Source: Candidatus Omnitrophota bacterium (GTDB taxonomy: Bacteria > Hinthialibacterota > Hinthialibacteria > Hinthialibacterales > JAKPRU01). From it: 64,000 nucleotides of DNA. The position numbers and the translations under genes are program-made. Below, piece after piece: positions 16,109 through 24,639 of this stretch. The first letter of the stretch is position 1. Each line of letters begins with the position of its first letter. The notes under the pieces are model-generated. The model had not been told where the DNA came from, did not search any database, and saw nothing but the letters and a program-made list of their open reading frames with translations. The stretch is from NCBI GenBank assembly GCA_029570205.1, contig JAKQSI010000034.1, positions 54,716 through 118,715 on the forward strand, written 5' to 3'.

Positions 16109-17620
16109 ATGATGAAAACAATCTGGGTACCTATCCTTGGGGCGTTTTTGCACTTCACAATATTCAGTGGGTATGCGCAACAGGAATATCCTGCGCCGCA
16201 GCTGGTGAGACCTGCGAACGGGGCGCAAGTGTATCTTTCTCAGATTCGGTCGGACGGGCTTCATTGGGAATCAGTGCCCGGTGCAGTTAAGTACGAAATC
16301 GAAATCCTCGGTCCCTCCAGTTTTAACCAGGGTTTTCCGTACACGACCAGCACGACTACCCCGAATTTTGTATTCGGGCAGAACGGGGCGCTGGATACGA
16401 CATTCACGGGAACCTATTACTGGCGAGTGAAGAGCGTATTCGGTTCGGAGGAGGATTCTATCGAAAGCGAGTTCTCCGAAATGTGGTCTTTTCTTGTGAC
16501 GGTTTCACCGACCCCGACCAAGACTCCCTGTCTGATCCCTACCCCGGATCTGGATATCAACAACGACAACGCGGTGGATTACAAGGATTTGTTCTTTCTT
16601 AGTCAGCAATGGACCCCCGGGGGACGGAACTTGTTATCCTATGCGCCGTATTTTCGGATTCGGAATATAACGCCGACACCGACACCTACGCCGATTCTTT
16701 CCGCTCCGCAATCGCTTCAAGTTCTGGTGAACGGTCAGGTTATTCCCTCCACGCAGGCGATACCCGGCAATCAGATAGGCTCGGTCCTGCTTCGGTGGGC
16801 GCCGGTGACCGGAGGGATATCTGTTGTTTATGAGGTCTCTGTAACGGCTCCTCAGCCGCAGGCATCCGTATTCTATCCCAACTTGTCGCAGAGTGAGATT
16901 CGCCCATACGCGGGATACCAGGGGTTGTATCCGGGGACATACACGTGGAGTGTCCAGGCTGTCGATAGTCTGGGTAATCGTTCGCCTGTTTCCGTTTCTA
17001 CCTTCAAGGTTTCTGTCGGGGAACCCCCCAGCGAAGTGGTGACTCCCTACAATGAACCGGATTATGATTTGAACGCCGACGGTATTTTTAGCGGATTGGA
17101 TTTGTTTTCCTTTATGGGAAGCTGGTACCTAATGAAGGACGATGAGAGATTTCAGGTACAAGCCGATTACGACAAAAACGAGGTGGTAATGCAGGAAGAT
17201 GCGGTGTTCTTGTCCGACTATCTTTCACGGTCCCAGTTGCCGCCGACGCAGTTTACGACAATTGATTTATACAATCCGCCACAGGGCGGCAATCCGGCGG
17301 CTTACAACCGGACAGTTAACGCGGAATCTACCATGGCGATGAAGGTATTTGAATTGGCGTATTGTGAGATCCATTTCGAGCCGGTCGAAGGGGCGATCGA
17401 TTATGAAGTGACTGTGATGGGATGGACGAACGCGAATAATTGGCCGATCGGGACCCGTTTTCGCACCGGCGGTCAGCTGTCGATTACATTCCGACTTCGT
17501 GAATCGGTTCGGTTTGTTCCGACTGTTCCGGGGGCTTACAAGATCACCGTGCGGGCTATCGATCCGCTGGGTACACCTGGAATACGCAGTTCGAGCCTGA
17601 ATGTCGCACTCAGCTACTAA
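16109..17620 (+). CDS. Exported protein with dockerin-type repeats and fibronectin-like modules
   Basis: I start at the ATG pair 16109/16112, which gives a clean signal peptide (MMKTIWVPILGAFLHFTIFSGYA, then QQ); the open frame reaches back to 15956 but that part reads like a dispersed repeat. The mature protein has a beta-sandwich module (about 25-130), a PTPTKTP linker, a dockerin-like calcium motif DLDINNDNAVDYKDLFFLSQ, a second TPTPTPTP linker, a fibronectin III-like module, a second calcium motif DYDLNADGIFSGLDLFSF, and a C-terminal beta domain. The Asp/Asn spacing (DxNxDxxxxxxDL) fits EF-hand type calcium loops. Likely a surface or secreted protein; the partner is unknown. The gene ends 20 bases inside waaF. 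Confidence 0.75.
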   Translation: MMKTIWVPILGAFLHFTIFSGYAQQEYPAPQLVRPANGAQVYLSQIRSDGLHWESVPGAVKYEIEILGPSSFNQGFPYTTSTTTPNFVFGQNGALDTTFTGTYYWRVKSVFGSEEDSIESEFSEMWSFLVTVSPTPTKTPCLIPTPDLDINNDNAVDYKDLFFLSQQWTPGGRNLLSYAPYFRIRNITPTPTPTPILSAPQSLQVLVNGQVIPSTQAIPGNQIGSVLLRWAPVTGGISVVYEVSVTAPQPQASVFYPNLSQSEIRPYAGYQGLYPGTYTWSVQAVDSLGNRSPVSVSTFKVSVGEPPSEVVTPYNEPDYDLNADGIFSGLDLFSFMGSWYLMKDDERFQVQADYDKNEVVMQEDAVFLSDYLSRSQLPPTQFTTIDLYNPPQGGNPAAYNRTVNAESTMAMKVFELAYCEIHFEPVEGAIDYEVTVMGWTNANNWPIGTRFRTGGQLSITFRLRESVRFVPTVPGAYKITVRAIDPLGTPGIRSSSLNVALSY

Positions 17621-18668
17621 TGATTCGGAATCCGCAGCGGAGGTCCGGCGTATTCTTGTTCGCTCGACCAACTGGGTGGGGGATACGGTTCTTATCACAC
17701 CCTCTATTCATGCCTTACGGTGTGCCTATCCAAGAGCGCAGATTGCAGTGTTAGCCGTTCGTGCAGTCGCCGACCTTCTCAAGTATCATCCCGATGTCGA
17801 TGAAATCCTGGTTTATGAGCGGACTGGTCGTCACCAGGGTTACCGTGGAATGCTGGTAATGGCCGGGGAACTCAACCGGGAGAAGTTTACACACGCCTTT
17901 GTGATGCCGAACTCGTTTTCCTCCGCACTGATGATACGATTGGCGGCTATTCCACATCGGATCGGGTATGGGATTCGAGGTCGTGAGTGGTTGCTGACGG
18001 ATTCTCGCCCGTTGCCCAGGGAGCTCCTCGGGCATCATCAGATCTACTATTACCTGGGAATTCTCCGGAGCGGGGAACGGGCTTATGCGGTTCCAGAACC
18101 TCGGATTGTGGTAACGGAAGAGGAATCCGGGTGGGCGGCGGAACGCTTGCAGCGGGACGGGATTCGACCGGAGGACCGTCCGTGCGGGCTTGTGCCCGGT
18201 GCGACGTATGGAACGGCAAAACAATGGCCGCCGGATCGGTTTATTGAAATCGGCAAGCGGCTTGTCGGTGTGGGTAAACAAGTAGTTCTTTTCGGGAACG
18301 AGAAGGAGCGGGAACTGACATTTGAAGTGAGCGAAGCCATCGGAGAGGGTTGCCTGGATATGGGAGGGCGCACGAATATGCGTCAGTTTATGGCGTTGCT
18401 CTCCAGGTGTGGTGTGGTGATTTGTAATGATTCGGGTGCGATGCATGTCGCCGCTGCGCTGGGATGCCGCATCGTGGTTCCAATCGGCTCTACAGACCCG
18501 TATACGACACGACCCTGGGGACAGGGACATGTGCTGATCCGTCACGCAATGCCCTGCTCGCCGTGCCTGGAACGCCATTGTCCGCTTGGGCATCATCTTT
18601 GTATGGAGCGTATTCGTGTTGAGGAAGTCTGGGCCGGTGTAAGGCGGGCGTTGGCGGGATCATCCTGA
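17601..18668 (+). CDS. waaF: Lipopolysaccharide heptosyltransferase II
   Basis: 355 residues of GT-B family 9: RILVRSTNWVGDTVLITPSIHAL at the start (acceptor-side loop), GLVPGATYGTAKQWPPDRF at the domain junction, VVICNDSGAMHVAAALG (nucleotide-sugar binding) and a C-terminal CSPCLERHCPLGHHLCM segment diagnostic of heptosyltransferase II. It transfers L-glycero-D-manno-heptose from ADP-heptose to the LPS inner core at the cytoplasmic face. Its presence implies an LPS-bearing outer membrane. The start overlaps the previous gene by 20 bases. The gene symbol follows the family; acceptor specificity is not proven. Confidence 0.9.
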   Translation: MSHSATNDSESAAEVRRILVRSTNWVGDTVLITPSIHALRCAYPRAQIAVLAVRAVADLLKYHPDVDEILVYERTGRHQGYRGMLVMAGELNREKFTHAFVMPNSFSSALMIRLAAIPHRIGYGIRGREWLLTDSRPLPRELLGHHQIYYYLGILRSGERAYAVPEPRIVVTEEESGWAAERLQRDGIRPEDRPCGLVPGATYGTAKQWPPDRFIEIGKRLVGVGKQVVLFGNEKERELTFEVSEAIGEGCLDMGGRTNMRQFMALLSRCGVVICNDSGAMHVAAALGCRIVVPIGSTDPYTTRPWGQGHVLIRHAMPCSPCLERHCPLGHHLCMERIRVEEVWAGVRRALAGSS

Positions 18669-18680
18669 GCCTGTCAGTAG

Positions 18681-18842
18681 CAGGCAGATGGCTTGCCTGA
18701 CGAACTGCTCCAGCATTCCGATCAAGGCGACTCGCTGTGGGCTGAAGAGGCTGAACGGCGTTTGGATGAGTTGGAACAGGGACGGGCCACGGAGCTCCCT
18801 GCCGAGGAGGTCCTTCGGCGGGCCAGGGCTGCCGTCTCGTGA
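18681..18842 (+). pseudogene. N-terminally truncated antitoxin relic
   Basis: Downstream of an in-frame TAG, a frame with no ATG reads LPDELLQHSDQG, then SLWAEEAERRLDELEQG, then LPAEEVLRRARAAVS. This is the C-terminal two thirds of an addiction-module antitoxin, whose usual ending is WAEEIERRxxExxxGxxxxxPAEEV. The conserved first 25 or so residues are missing, apparently lost at the junction with waaF. The stop overlaps the start of the toxin remnant (GTGA), as in an intact module. Confidence 0.65.
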
Positions 18843-19151
18843 AACCGATTGCAGTCCGTAGTGAGGTGGACGAGAAGATCATCGAGGCTGCGCGGTTCTA
18901 TGAGAGTCGATCTGAGGGATTGGGGTTTGAGTTCTTGGAAGAGGTCGAACGATCTCTTGACCAGATCGTCGCTATGCCTGAGGCATGGCAGAAGATTGGA
19001 GATCGGGTGCGCCGCAAACCGATGTGGCGATTCCCTTTCAATGTCATCTATGCGGTTTATGCGGATGGTGGCATTGGCCCATCAGAAACGACGCCCGTTT
19101 TATTGGCGAAAACGTCTGGGGGACCCAGGGGAAGATGCGACCTCAGCATGA
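18839..19151 (+). pseudogene. Frameshifted RelE/ParE-type toxin
   Basis: The frame from the GTG at 18839 begins like a ParE toxin (VRSEVDEKIIEAARFYE, LGFEFLEEVERSLDQI, RRKPMWRFPFNVIYAVYADG) and then becomes unrelated. One frame over, the expected ending appears: MVALAHQKRRPFYWRKRLGD, stopping at 19151. The switch lies at about 19062-19080, so a small indel has split the gene. If the first frame is translated it makes a 139-residue protein with an aberrant tail lacking the last beta strand and basic helix. Together with the truncated antitoxin this is a dead module, contrasting with the intact pair at 2.6 kb. Confidence 0.75.
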
Positions 19152-19340
19152 ATCGGATGCAACCCTATTCCCTCGGCCCATCCGCTCCGTGCGGCATACA
19201 CCGTAAATCCCACCTATTCGTCCCCCGGCGTTCCCCATCCGTCCCATTCCAAACTTGATTCCCACCGGCCAAAGCCCTGCAATTTCAGGCAGGCAGGACC
19301 TAATATACCTTGTCCAATACTCCAACAGGAGGATTTTACG

Positions 19341-20798
19341 ATGAAGATCGGAATAGTCACATTTACGGATGGTCGAAAACGGGTCGCCGATGCGACCAAG
19401 GCAGATTGCCTCCATTTCCAGAAACGGATTGCGGATTGGCTGAAAGGCGAAGGGCATGAGGTGGTCGAGTTTGAGGATGTCATTTGGAACTACGATACGG
19501 CCCGGAAAGGAGCCGGTCTGATTATCGGGAGCGATTGCGACATCGCGGTGTTCAATTTCTGTGTGTGGTCATTTCCCGATTTGACCGCGCAGGCGGCGAT
19601 GCTGATCGAGTGCCCGATCCTGTTTGTCGGGAGTATCAACCCATCCCAGCCCGGCTGGGTGGCGTTTTTTGCTTCCGCCGGTGCGCTTCACGAGATCGGG
19701 CTTCCCTACGGCCGTGTGCTGGGCGATGTTGCGGATCCGAAGGTGCAGGAGAAAATCAGAAGATTCCTGAAGGAACACGAACCGGATGCGTGTGTGCGGG
19801 GCGAAGATGTTGCCCATCAGCTGTCGGGGATGCGGTACGGCCATTTTGACGGACCTGCGATGGGGATGTATACCGGGCATGTGGACGCCAGCCAGTGGAT
19901 GGCCCAGTTCGGGATTCACGTCTATCACCGGGGCCAACTGCACCTGTGGCAGATGGCGAAACAGATCGACCCCAGTCGTGTCCAGGCGGGACTTGACTGG
20001 CTCGAGAAGTATTGCGGGGAAATCCAATACAACAACACAAACCTCACGCCCGGCCTGGATGGAACATTGGCTCGGCAAGTGCGCATGTACCTGGCGATGA
20101 AAGATTTTTGTAAAGAGGAAGGGATCGATTTCTGCGGTCTGAGCGGCCAGCTCGATATGACCGAATGGCCCGACCTTTGCGTCGCAGATTTGCAGGAAGC
20201 GCTCTTGAACGACATTGCCGACTGGGAAGAGGAAAAGAAGAAGGTGATTGTTTGCGCGACGGAGTGCGACAGCAACGCCGCACTGACCATGCAGATTCTT
20301 CACCTTCTGTGTGGGAAACCGGTTCTGTTTGCCGACCTGCGTCACTACCATGCGGACCGGGACCTGTTCGACCTGGTCAATTCCGGTCAACATGCGCCCT
20401 GGCTGGCCGAACGGAGCGATGATTTCCGCGAGAATTGGAAGAAAATCCGCCTGATGCCGGCAACGGAGTTTTTCTACCGTGGGGGGGGCGCCTCCGTGCA
20501 GTTCTATGCGAAACCGGCGGAGTCGGTCACTTTTGCGCGGATTGTCCGTATCCGGGGTGAGTTTGTGATGCACATTTTCCCCGGCAGTTTCGAGGCGCTT
20601 TCCTACGAAGAAGAGGAAGCTTTGGGCAAGGAAACGGCATACACCTGGCCTCATGCGTTTGCGCGGTTCCACTGCGACTTTGAGGCGTTCTGCGAGAACT
20701 TCTCCGCGAACCACATTCATGCCGCCATCGGCAATTATGTGCCGGAGCTGATCGCCGTCTGCCACGCGCTCGATATCGAGCCGGTTGTGATTCGGTAA
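19341..20798 (+). CDS. L-fucose/L-arabinose isomerase-family protein
   Basis: 485 residues with a strong ribosome site (AGGAGG). The sequence has the three-part plan of the fucose isomerase fold: an N-terminal Rossmann-like part (CDIAVFNFCVWSFPDLTAQAA, CPILFVGSINPSQPGW), a central part (CGLSGQLDMTEWPDLCVADLQEALLND) and a C-terminal barrel (MHIFPGSFEAL, HAFARFHCDFEAFCENFSANHIHAAIGNYV). ANHIHAAIG with its His resembles the metal-site segment of fucose isomerases. The likely reaction is an aldose-ketose isomerisation of a deoxy-sugar, though many members are uncharacterised. It stands alone between a dead toxin module and a perfect 14-base hairpin. Substrate not known. Confidence 0.8.
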   Translation: MKIGIVTFTDGRKRVADATKADCLHFQKRIADWLKGEGHEVVEFEDVIWNYDTARKGAGLIIGSDCDIAVFNFCVWSFPDLTAQAAMLIECPILFVGSINPSQPGWVAFFASAGALHEIGLPYGRVLGDVADPKVQEKIRRFLKEHEPDACVRGEDVAHQLSGMRYGHFDGPAMGMYTGHVDASQWMAQFGIHVYHRGQLHLWQMAKQIDPSRVQAGLDWLEKYCGEIQYNNTNLTPGLDGTLARQVRMYLAMKDFCKEEGIDFCGLSGQLDMTEWPDLCVADLQEALLNDIADWEEEKKKVIVCATECDSNAALTMQILHLLCGKPVLFADLRHYHADRDLFDLVNSGQHAPWLAERSDDFRENWKKIRLMPATEFFYRGGGASVQFYAKPAESVTFARIVRIRGEFVMHIFPGSFEALSYEEEEALGKETAYTWPHAFARFHCDFEAFCENFSANHIHAAIGNYVPELIAVCHALDIEPVVIR

Positions 20799-20810
20799 GA
20801 GAGATTGAAT

Positions 20811-20844
20811 CGGGGGTGGGTTCGGAAGGGCGAACCCACCCCCG
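20811..20844 (+). terminator. Perfect 14-bp hairpin after the isomerase gene
   Basis: CGGGGGTGGGTTCG and CGAACCCACCCCCG are exact reverse complements separated by GAAGGG. It begins 12 bases after the isomerase stop. There is no U-tract, so it is either a transcript-stabilising or pausing hairpin, a factor-dependent terminator, or a repeat element. Confidence 0.6.
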
Positions 20845-20847
20845 AGC

Positions 20848-20961
20848 TTTGCTGGTGCTAATGGACAAGGAGAACGCACAGAAGAGGTAAAGCGAATTCT
20901 TCGAGACGCGATTTGTCTGATCATACAGGATCGGCTTGAGGATTTTCGCTCTGTGAGATGA
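20848..20961 (+). pseudogene. HicB-like antitoxin relic (C-terminal half)
   Basis: A frame without a start reads FAGANGQGERTEEV, then KRILRDAICLIIQDRLEDF, then a stop at 20959-20961. The PGxNGQGxTxEExxxxLxxAIxLILEDR pattern belongs to the central and C-terminal part of HicB-type antitoxins. The N-terminal half is missing; the remnant abuts the perfect hairpin at 20811-20844. Confidence 0.5.
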
Positions 20962-21018
20962 TTGGCAAGGTGGGGGAGGGGGGAAATACTATCCGGGGTG
21001 AAGAAAGCCGAGTGGCGA

Positions 21019-21132
21019 ATGAAAGCGGAATACACGGTAATCATCCAAGAGGCACCCGAGGGCGGGGCCAGGGTTGATGTCTCAAATGGTCTGTATAATT
21101 ATTGTCCAGGCGAGCGTGGAGAGCTCGCTTGA
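21019..21132 (+). pseudogene. HicB-like antitoxin relic (N-terminal part)
   Basis: A 37-codon frame begins MKAEYTVIIQEAPEGG, which matches the first beta hairpin of HicB antitoxins (MKxxYTVIIExxxEGG), and then degenerates to a stop. With the C-terminal relic at 20848 lying upstream of it, the two halves are in the wrong order, pointing to two separate remnants or a rearrangement. No HicA toxin is visible. Confidence 0.45.
21077..21099 (+). promoter_or_regulatory. Possible promoter of the HerA-NurA-methylase cassette
   Basis: A perfect TATAAT at 21094-21099 lies about 74 bases ahead of the first gene, with a poor -35 (GGGTTG at a 17-base spacing). It is the only good -10 element I see between the relics and the cassette. 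Confidence 0.35.
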
Positions 21133-21172
21133 ACCGAATCATGACCACGTTTTGACATAGGGGGACATATCA

Positions 21173-23284
21173 ATGCCAGATGTCATTTCACAAATTGGGA
21201 CGCAGCTTCCAAAACCGACCCTCCCACAACCGGTTCATGATGCCGGTGAGTCTCTACGAAGACTGATCGAAGCCGACGCCTATGTTGGAGAGGTTGTGTC
21301 GCTGGGTTACAGCGAAGCCATCCTTCAGATTCACGATTTCCACCGGCGACAGGTCGGCGGAATTCCCGCGTTGTGCTTTTTGCTTGCCTCACGCGTGAAT
21401 CCAGAAATGACCCCCGATCCAAGGGAGGAAGATACGTCAGTTATCTTACTTCGGGTGATGGACCATGCCGATCTTCCAAACGCCGAAGACGCGAGGCGTG
21501 TCCGTGTTGAGAATGCCCAGCGCGTCAGCGGCGAGTTGGCCGTGAATTGGGATGACCGCACTGTGATGGATGCGACCACGCATAATCTCCTAAGCTATGC
21601 AGGGGTGCGATGCCGCGTAATCGGGACATACTACATGGCTGATCTCGGGACTGACTCTAATCCGAATTGGCAACTGTGCTTTGGATCGGATATCAGCAAT
21701 TATTATCCGAACCGTGGCCTGAAAGTGTTCAAGCCTCGCGGAGAAATCTTGGCGGGTATTGTCAACTTTCGGGACCCGATTATCTTTCCGGAGATCCAAG
21801 TCCCCATGGTCCGAATTGGTCACGTCCGCTATGCGTCAACCAACAGGCGGTTTCAGAATGTAGCCAGCGTGCCCGTGTCGGTCACTCCAACGGACTTGCT
21901 GGGGCAGAAGACCGCCTTGTTCGGCATGACTCGCACAGGTAAATCCAACACCACGAAAATTGTCCTGAAGGCAATATTCGCGTTGCGCTGGGCAGCCACC
22001 GATGCCCGGAGAATCGGTCAACTTGTGTTCGATCCGAACGGTGAGTATGCAAATGAGAACACACAAGACTCGGACACCGGGACTGACAACCCGAACGCGA
22101 TCAAGAATGTTTGGAAATGTGCGCCTTCCGATCTTGCGGACCATTTTCGAGAGGATGTTGTTACCTACGGGATTACAAAGCACCCAAACGACCCGGATCG
22201 AATCCTGATGCTACTAAACTTTTACCAGGATCAAAACCTTCAGACTGGCAAGGAAATCATCAACGCTGCACTGGCAGGGCGCACGTCAATGTATATTCAA
22301 AACTTCTGTGACGTGAGTTTTCTGCTACCACCAGATGCGGATGAGGGGGAGAAGGTACGTTTTAAGCGACGCGTTTTGTTCTACCGAGCGTTGTTGCACG
22401 AATCGGGTTTTGGAAAGCCATCACAAGAGGCTCGCTTGAAAGGCTTGTTTAGCAATGAACTTCGCAAGGCGCTCATGTCTGGAAAAGGCAAAGATCCACT
22501 GAAATATAACATCTGTGCATCAATCCTTGAGAAAGAAACCGCATCTTGGGCGGAAGTTGCCCAAGCTGGCAAGATCCTCCAGGAATTCATGTACGATGGG
22601 ACATCTGGTTACCAAGATTTCGAAAGGGAATATGTGAAAAAAAGCACTTCGGGTTTTTGGGCTGACGATGCATTCAAGAAGATTCTTGGGATCTGGTCCT
22701 ATCCAAATGGGCCAAAGCTCCTTGGGGCGGTAAAAGAGCAACATACGGATCAGACTAGAACAGATTATGCGGATGACATTTGCGAACACCTGAGGCAGGG
22801 GCGACTGGTAATCGTTGACCAGTCGAGCGGTGACGCTGAGATTAACAAGGCCGCGGCTGATCGTGTGATTCAAAAAATCTTTGATCGCAACAAAGATCTG
22901 TTCCGGCAAGGTCAAGTACCTCCACATATCCTCGCCTATGTTGAGGAAGCACATAACATCTTGCCGCCATCGAAGGAAGACGACTTGAGGGACATTTGGG
23001 TGCGCACAGCTAAGGAAGGCGCGAAGTACAACATTGGACTTGTATACGCGACGCAGGAAGTTTCCTCAATACAGAAGAACATACTTCGGAATACGGCAAA
23101 TTGGTTCATTGGTCATTTGAACAACACGGATGAGACCCGTGAACTTAGGAAGTTTTACGACTTCGCCGATTTCGAGAATAGCATTCTGCGGGCACAAGAC
23201 CGCGGTTTCATTCGGATGAAGACCCTCTCCAATCCGTATGTCGTGCCAATCCAAGTAGAGCGCTTCAGCATACAAGGGGATTGA
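21173..23284 (+). CDS. HerA-type hexameric ATPase/translocase
   Basis: 703 residues with a good ribosome site (GGGGG six bases ahead). After an N-terminal region with a HAS-barrel-like beta part come Walker [13 protein letters not shown] (about 250-261), the HerA-typical VFDPNGEY, Walker [14 protein letters not shown] (about 586-598), then [10 protein letters not shown] and the arginine-containing C-terminal segment ([22 protein letters not shown]). HerA proteins form hexameric rings that pump DNA and work with the NurA nuclease in end resection; in bacteria, relatives with nuclease partners are found in antiphage systems. Here the stop lies just before the NurA-type start, so the two are co-translated. 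The region is visibly richer in A and T than its flanks, suggesting acquisition. Confidence 0.88.
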   Translation: MPDVISQIGTQLPKPTLPQPVHDAGESLRRLIEADAYVGEVVSLGYSEAILQIHDFHRRQVGGIPALCFLLASRVNPEMTPDPREEDTSVILLRVMDHADLPNAEDARRVRVENAQRVSGELAVNWDDRTVMDATTHNLLSYAGVRCRVIGTYYMADLGTDSNPNWQLCFGSDISNYYPNRGLKVFKPRGEILAGIVNFRDPIIFPEIQVPMVRIGHVRYASTNRRFQNVASVPVSVTPTDLLGQKTALFGMTRTGKSNTTKIVLKAIFALRWAATDARRIGQLVFDPNGEYANENTQDSDTGTDNPNAIKNVWKCAPSDLADHFREDVVTYGITKHPNDPDRILMLLNFYQDQNLQTGKEIINAALAGRTSMYIQNFCDVSFLLPPDADEGEKVRFKRRVLFYRALLHESGFGKPSQEARLKGLFSNELRKALMSGKGKDPLKYNICASILEKETASWAEVAQAGKILQEFMYDGTSGYQDFEREYVKKSTSGFWADDAFKKILGIWSYPNGPKLLGAVKEQHTDQTRTDYADDICEHLRQGRLVIVDQSSGDAEINKAAADRVIQKIFDRNKDLFRQGQVPPHILAYVEEAHNILPPSKEDDLRDIWVRTAKEGAKYNIGLVYATQEVSSIQKNILRNTANWFIGHLNNTDETRELRKFYDFADFENSILRAQDRGFIRMKTLSNPYVVPIQVERFSIQGD

Positions 23285-23289
23285 ACACT

Positions 23290-24639
23290 ATGCCTTACGA
23301 GGGAGAATACGCGCACTACCAACCTCTGAAGCGCATCGTCGAATCTGAACGCGTACAGCAACTGCTCCGGCGGTCTCGCGTGCTCGGTCCGACTGTGCTG
23401 ACGCAGGAGGCAATGCCCAAAACTCCACCGGCAGCCGACTCCCCACTTCCGTCTCTTGTGTTGGCAATCGATGGAAGTTATGCCGAGGTTGATGTTCGCA
23501 ATGGTTATCCTGGAGCAAAGGTCGGCTACTGTTCTGTGGCTTCTGTCGTCTTGAATCTTGCTGAATTGGAGCATTTGGATATAGACAGGCCAGTCAATCC
23601 GGTTGATTTCCGCCGGACGGAAGCTCCATCATCCGATGCCAGTGCGCTACCTGGATGTAACGTTATTACCCGCGATCATTCATCGGCCAAGGACTCGTTC
23701 CGTGAAGCGTTATTCGATCTCCTGCATGACGCGATTGTTGATGAGGAGGACAACACGCGGCTGCTTGCGACTTATCAAGCCCTTCTCGCATACAAGCCGA
23801 CAGAGAAGATTGAATGTCCATACGCGCATCTCGGCTGCGATCATCAGGTGCCCATCACTTCAGATGTGAGCACATGTCCTTGCGAGCGCCGGAAGCCGTT
23901 GTTCCCCACCGACGCGCTTCGTATTCATGAGAGATTCAACGACGATTCAGGCACAAATGGAGAGGCTTTCGGATACGTACTGAGTGTCTGGGAACGCCTG
24001 CTTCTCATTCACTTGTTACGTTGTTTTGAGCAGCGGAACTGGCTTGATCGGCTGAATGCCGTGGCCTTTTTTCTCGATGGGCCATTGGCGATATTTGGCC
24101 CGCCAGCCTGGTTGAGTGCGGCGGTCAGTCGCGAGCTTCAACGCTTGAATGCAATTGTCCAGGAAAAGACCGGCAACGATATTGTTATCGTTGGCATTGA
24201 GAAATCGGGAAATTTCGTGGCTCATTTCGAGGAAATTGACAGTCGGGAGGACGGAGGGCAGCACTTCCAGCCTGGCTCATTTTTCTTGCCAACGGATGCC
24301 TACATTAAGAAACGGATAATCTTTTCGGATAGCACGAAACGCTACGGCGCGGACACGTATTTTGGGCGGAAGTTCTTCTATAAGACGAAGAGCGGCGCTC
24401 GGATTGTGGCGAACATCCCTTTTCTGACACCTGAACAGGATTCGCTCGCGAGCGATGATCCAGCGCCGTATCCACGTCTAGGCACCGTCTGCGCGCTGCT
24501 CGACAAGTTGGTGACCTGTCGCTTTCCGAACGCGTTGGCCCCGATTGTGAGTGCACACGCACAAGCATCTATCCCTTTGCATTTGGGGCAGAAGGTCCTC
24601 CGGCAGCTGGCCCAGGTTCTTATGCGTGAAAGAGGATGA
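23290..24639 (+). CDS. NurA-type nuclease
   Basis: About 449 residues from the ATG at 23290 (AGGGGA nine bases ahead, overlapping the HerA stop codon region; a TTG at 23281 would overlap it). Landmarks of the NurA fold are visible: LVLAIDGSYAEV with the first metal Asp near residue 58, AFFLDGPLAIFG with the second Asp, and VGIEKSGNFVAHF with the conserved Lys. Between them is an unusual Cys/His cluster (CPYAHLGCDH, then CPCERR, about residues 176-200) followed by LFPTDALRIHE, which may bind zinc. NurA has 5'-3' exonuclease and endonuclease activity controlled by HerA. The cassette order HerA-NurA-methylase with overlapping ends implies one functional unit. Confidence 0.8.
   Translation: MPYEGEYAHYQPLKRIVESERVQQLLRRSRVLGPTVLTQEAMPKTPPAADSPLPSLVLAIDGSYAEVDVRNGYPGAKVGYCSVASVVLNLAELEHLDIDRPVNPVDFRRTEAPSSDASALPGCNVITRDHSSAKDSFREALFDLLHDAIVDEEDNTRLLATYQALLAYKPTEKIECPYAHLGCDHQVPITSDVSTCPCERRKPLFPTDALRIHERFNDDSGTNGEAFGYVLSVWERLLLIHLLRCFEQRNWLDRLNAVAFFLDGPLAIFGPPAWLSAAVSRELQRLNAIVQEKTGNDIVIVGIEKSGNFVAHFEEIDSREDGGQHFQPGSFFLPTDAYIKKRIIFSDSTKRYGADTYFGRKFFYKTKSGARIVANIPFLTPEQDSLASDDPAPYPRLGTVCALLDKLVTCRFPNALAPIVSAHAQASIPLHLGQKVLRQLAQVLMRERG

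Noticed and set aside
19569-21044. Minus-strand open frame of 491 codons opposite the isomerase gene
   Set aside because: It is the mirror of a well-supported coding region with RBS and family motifs on the plus strand; the translation has no recognisable motif.
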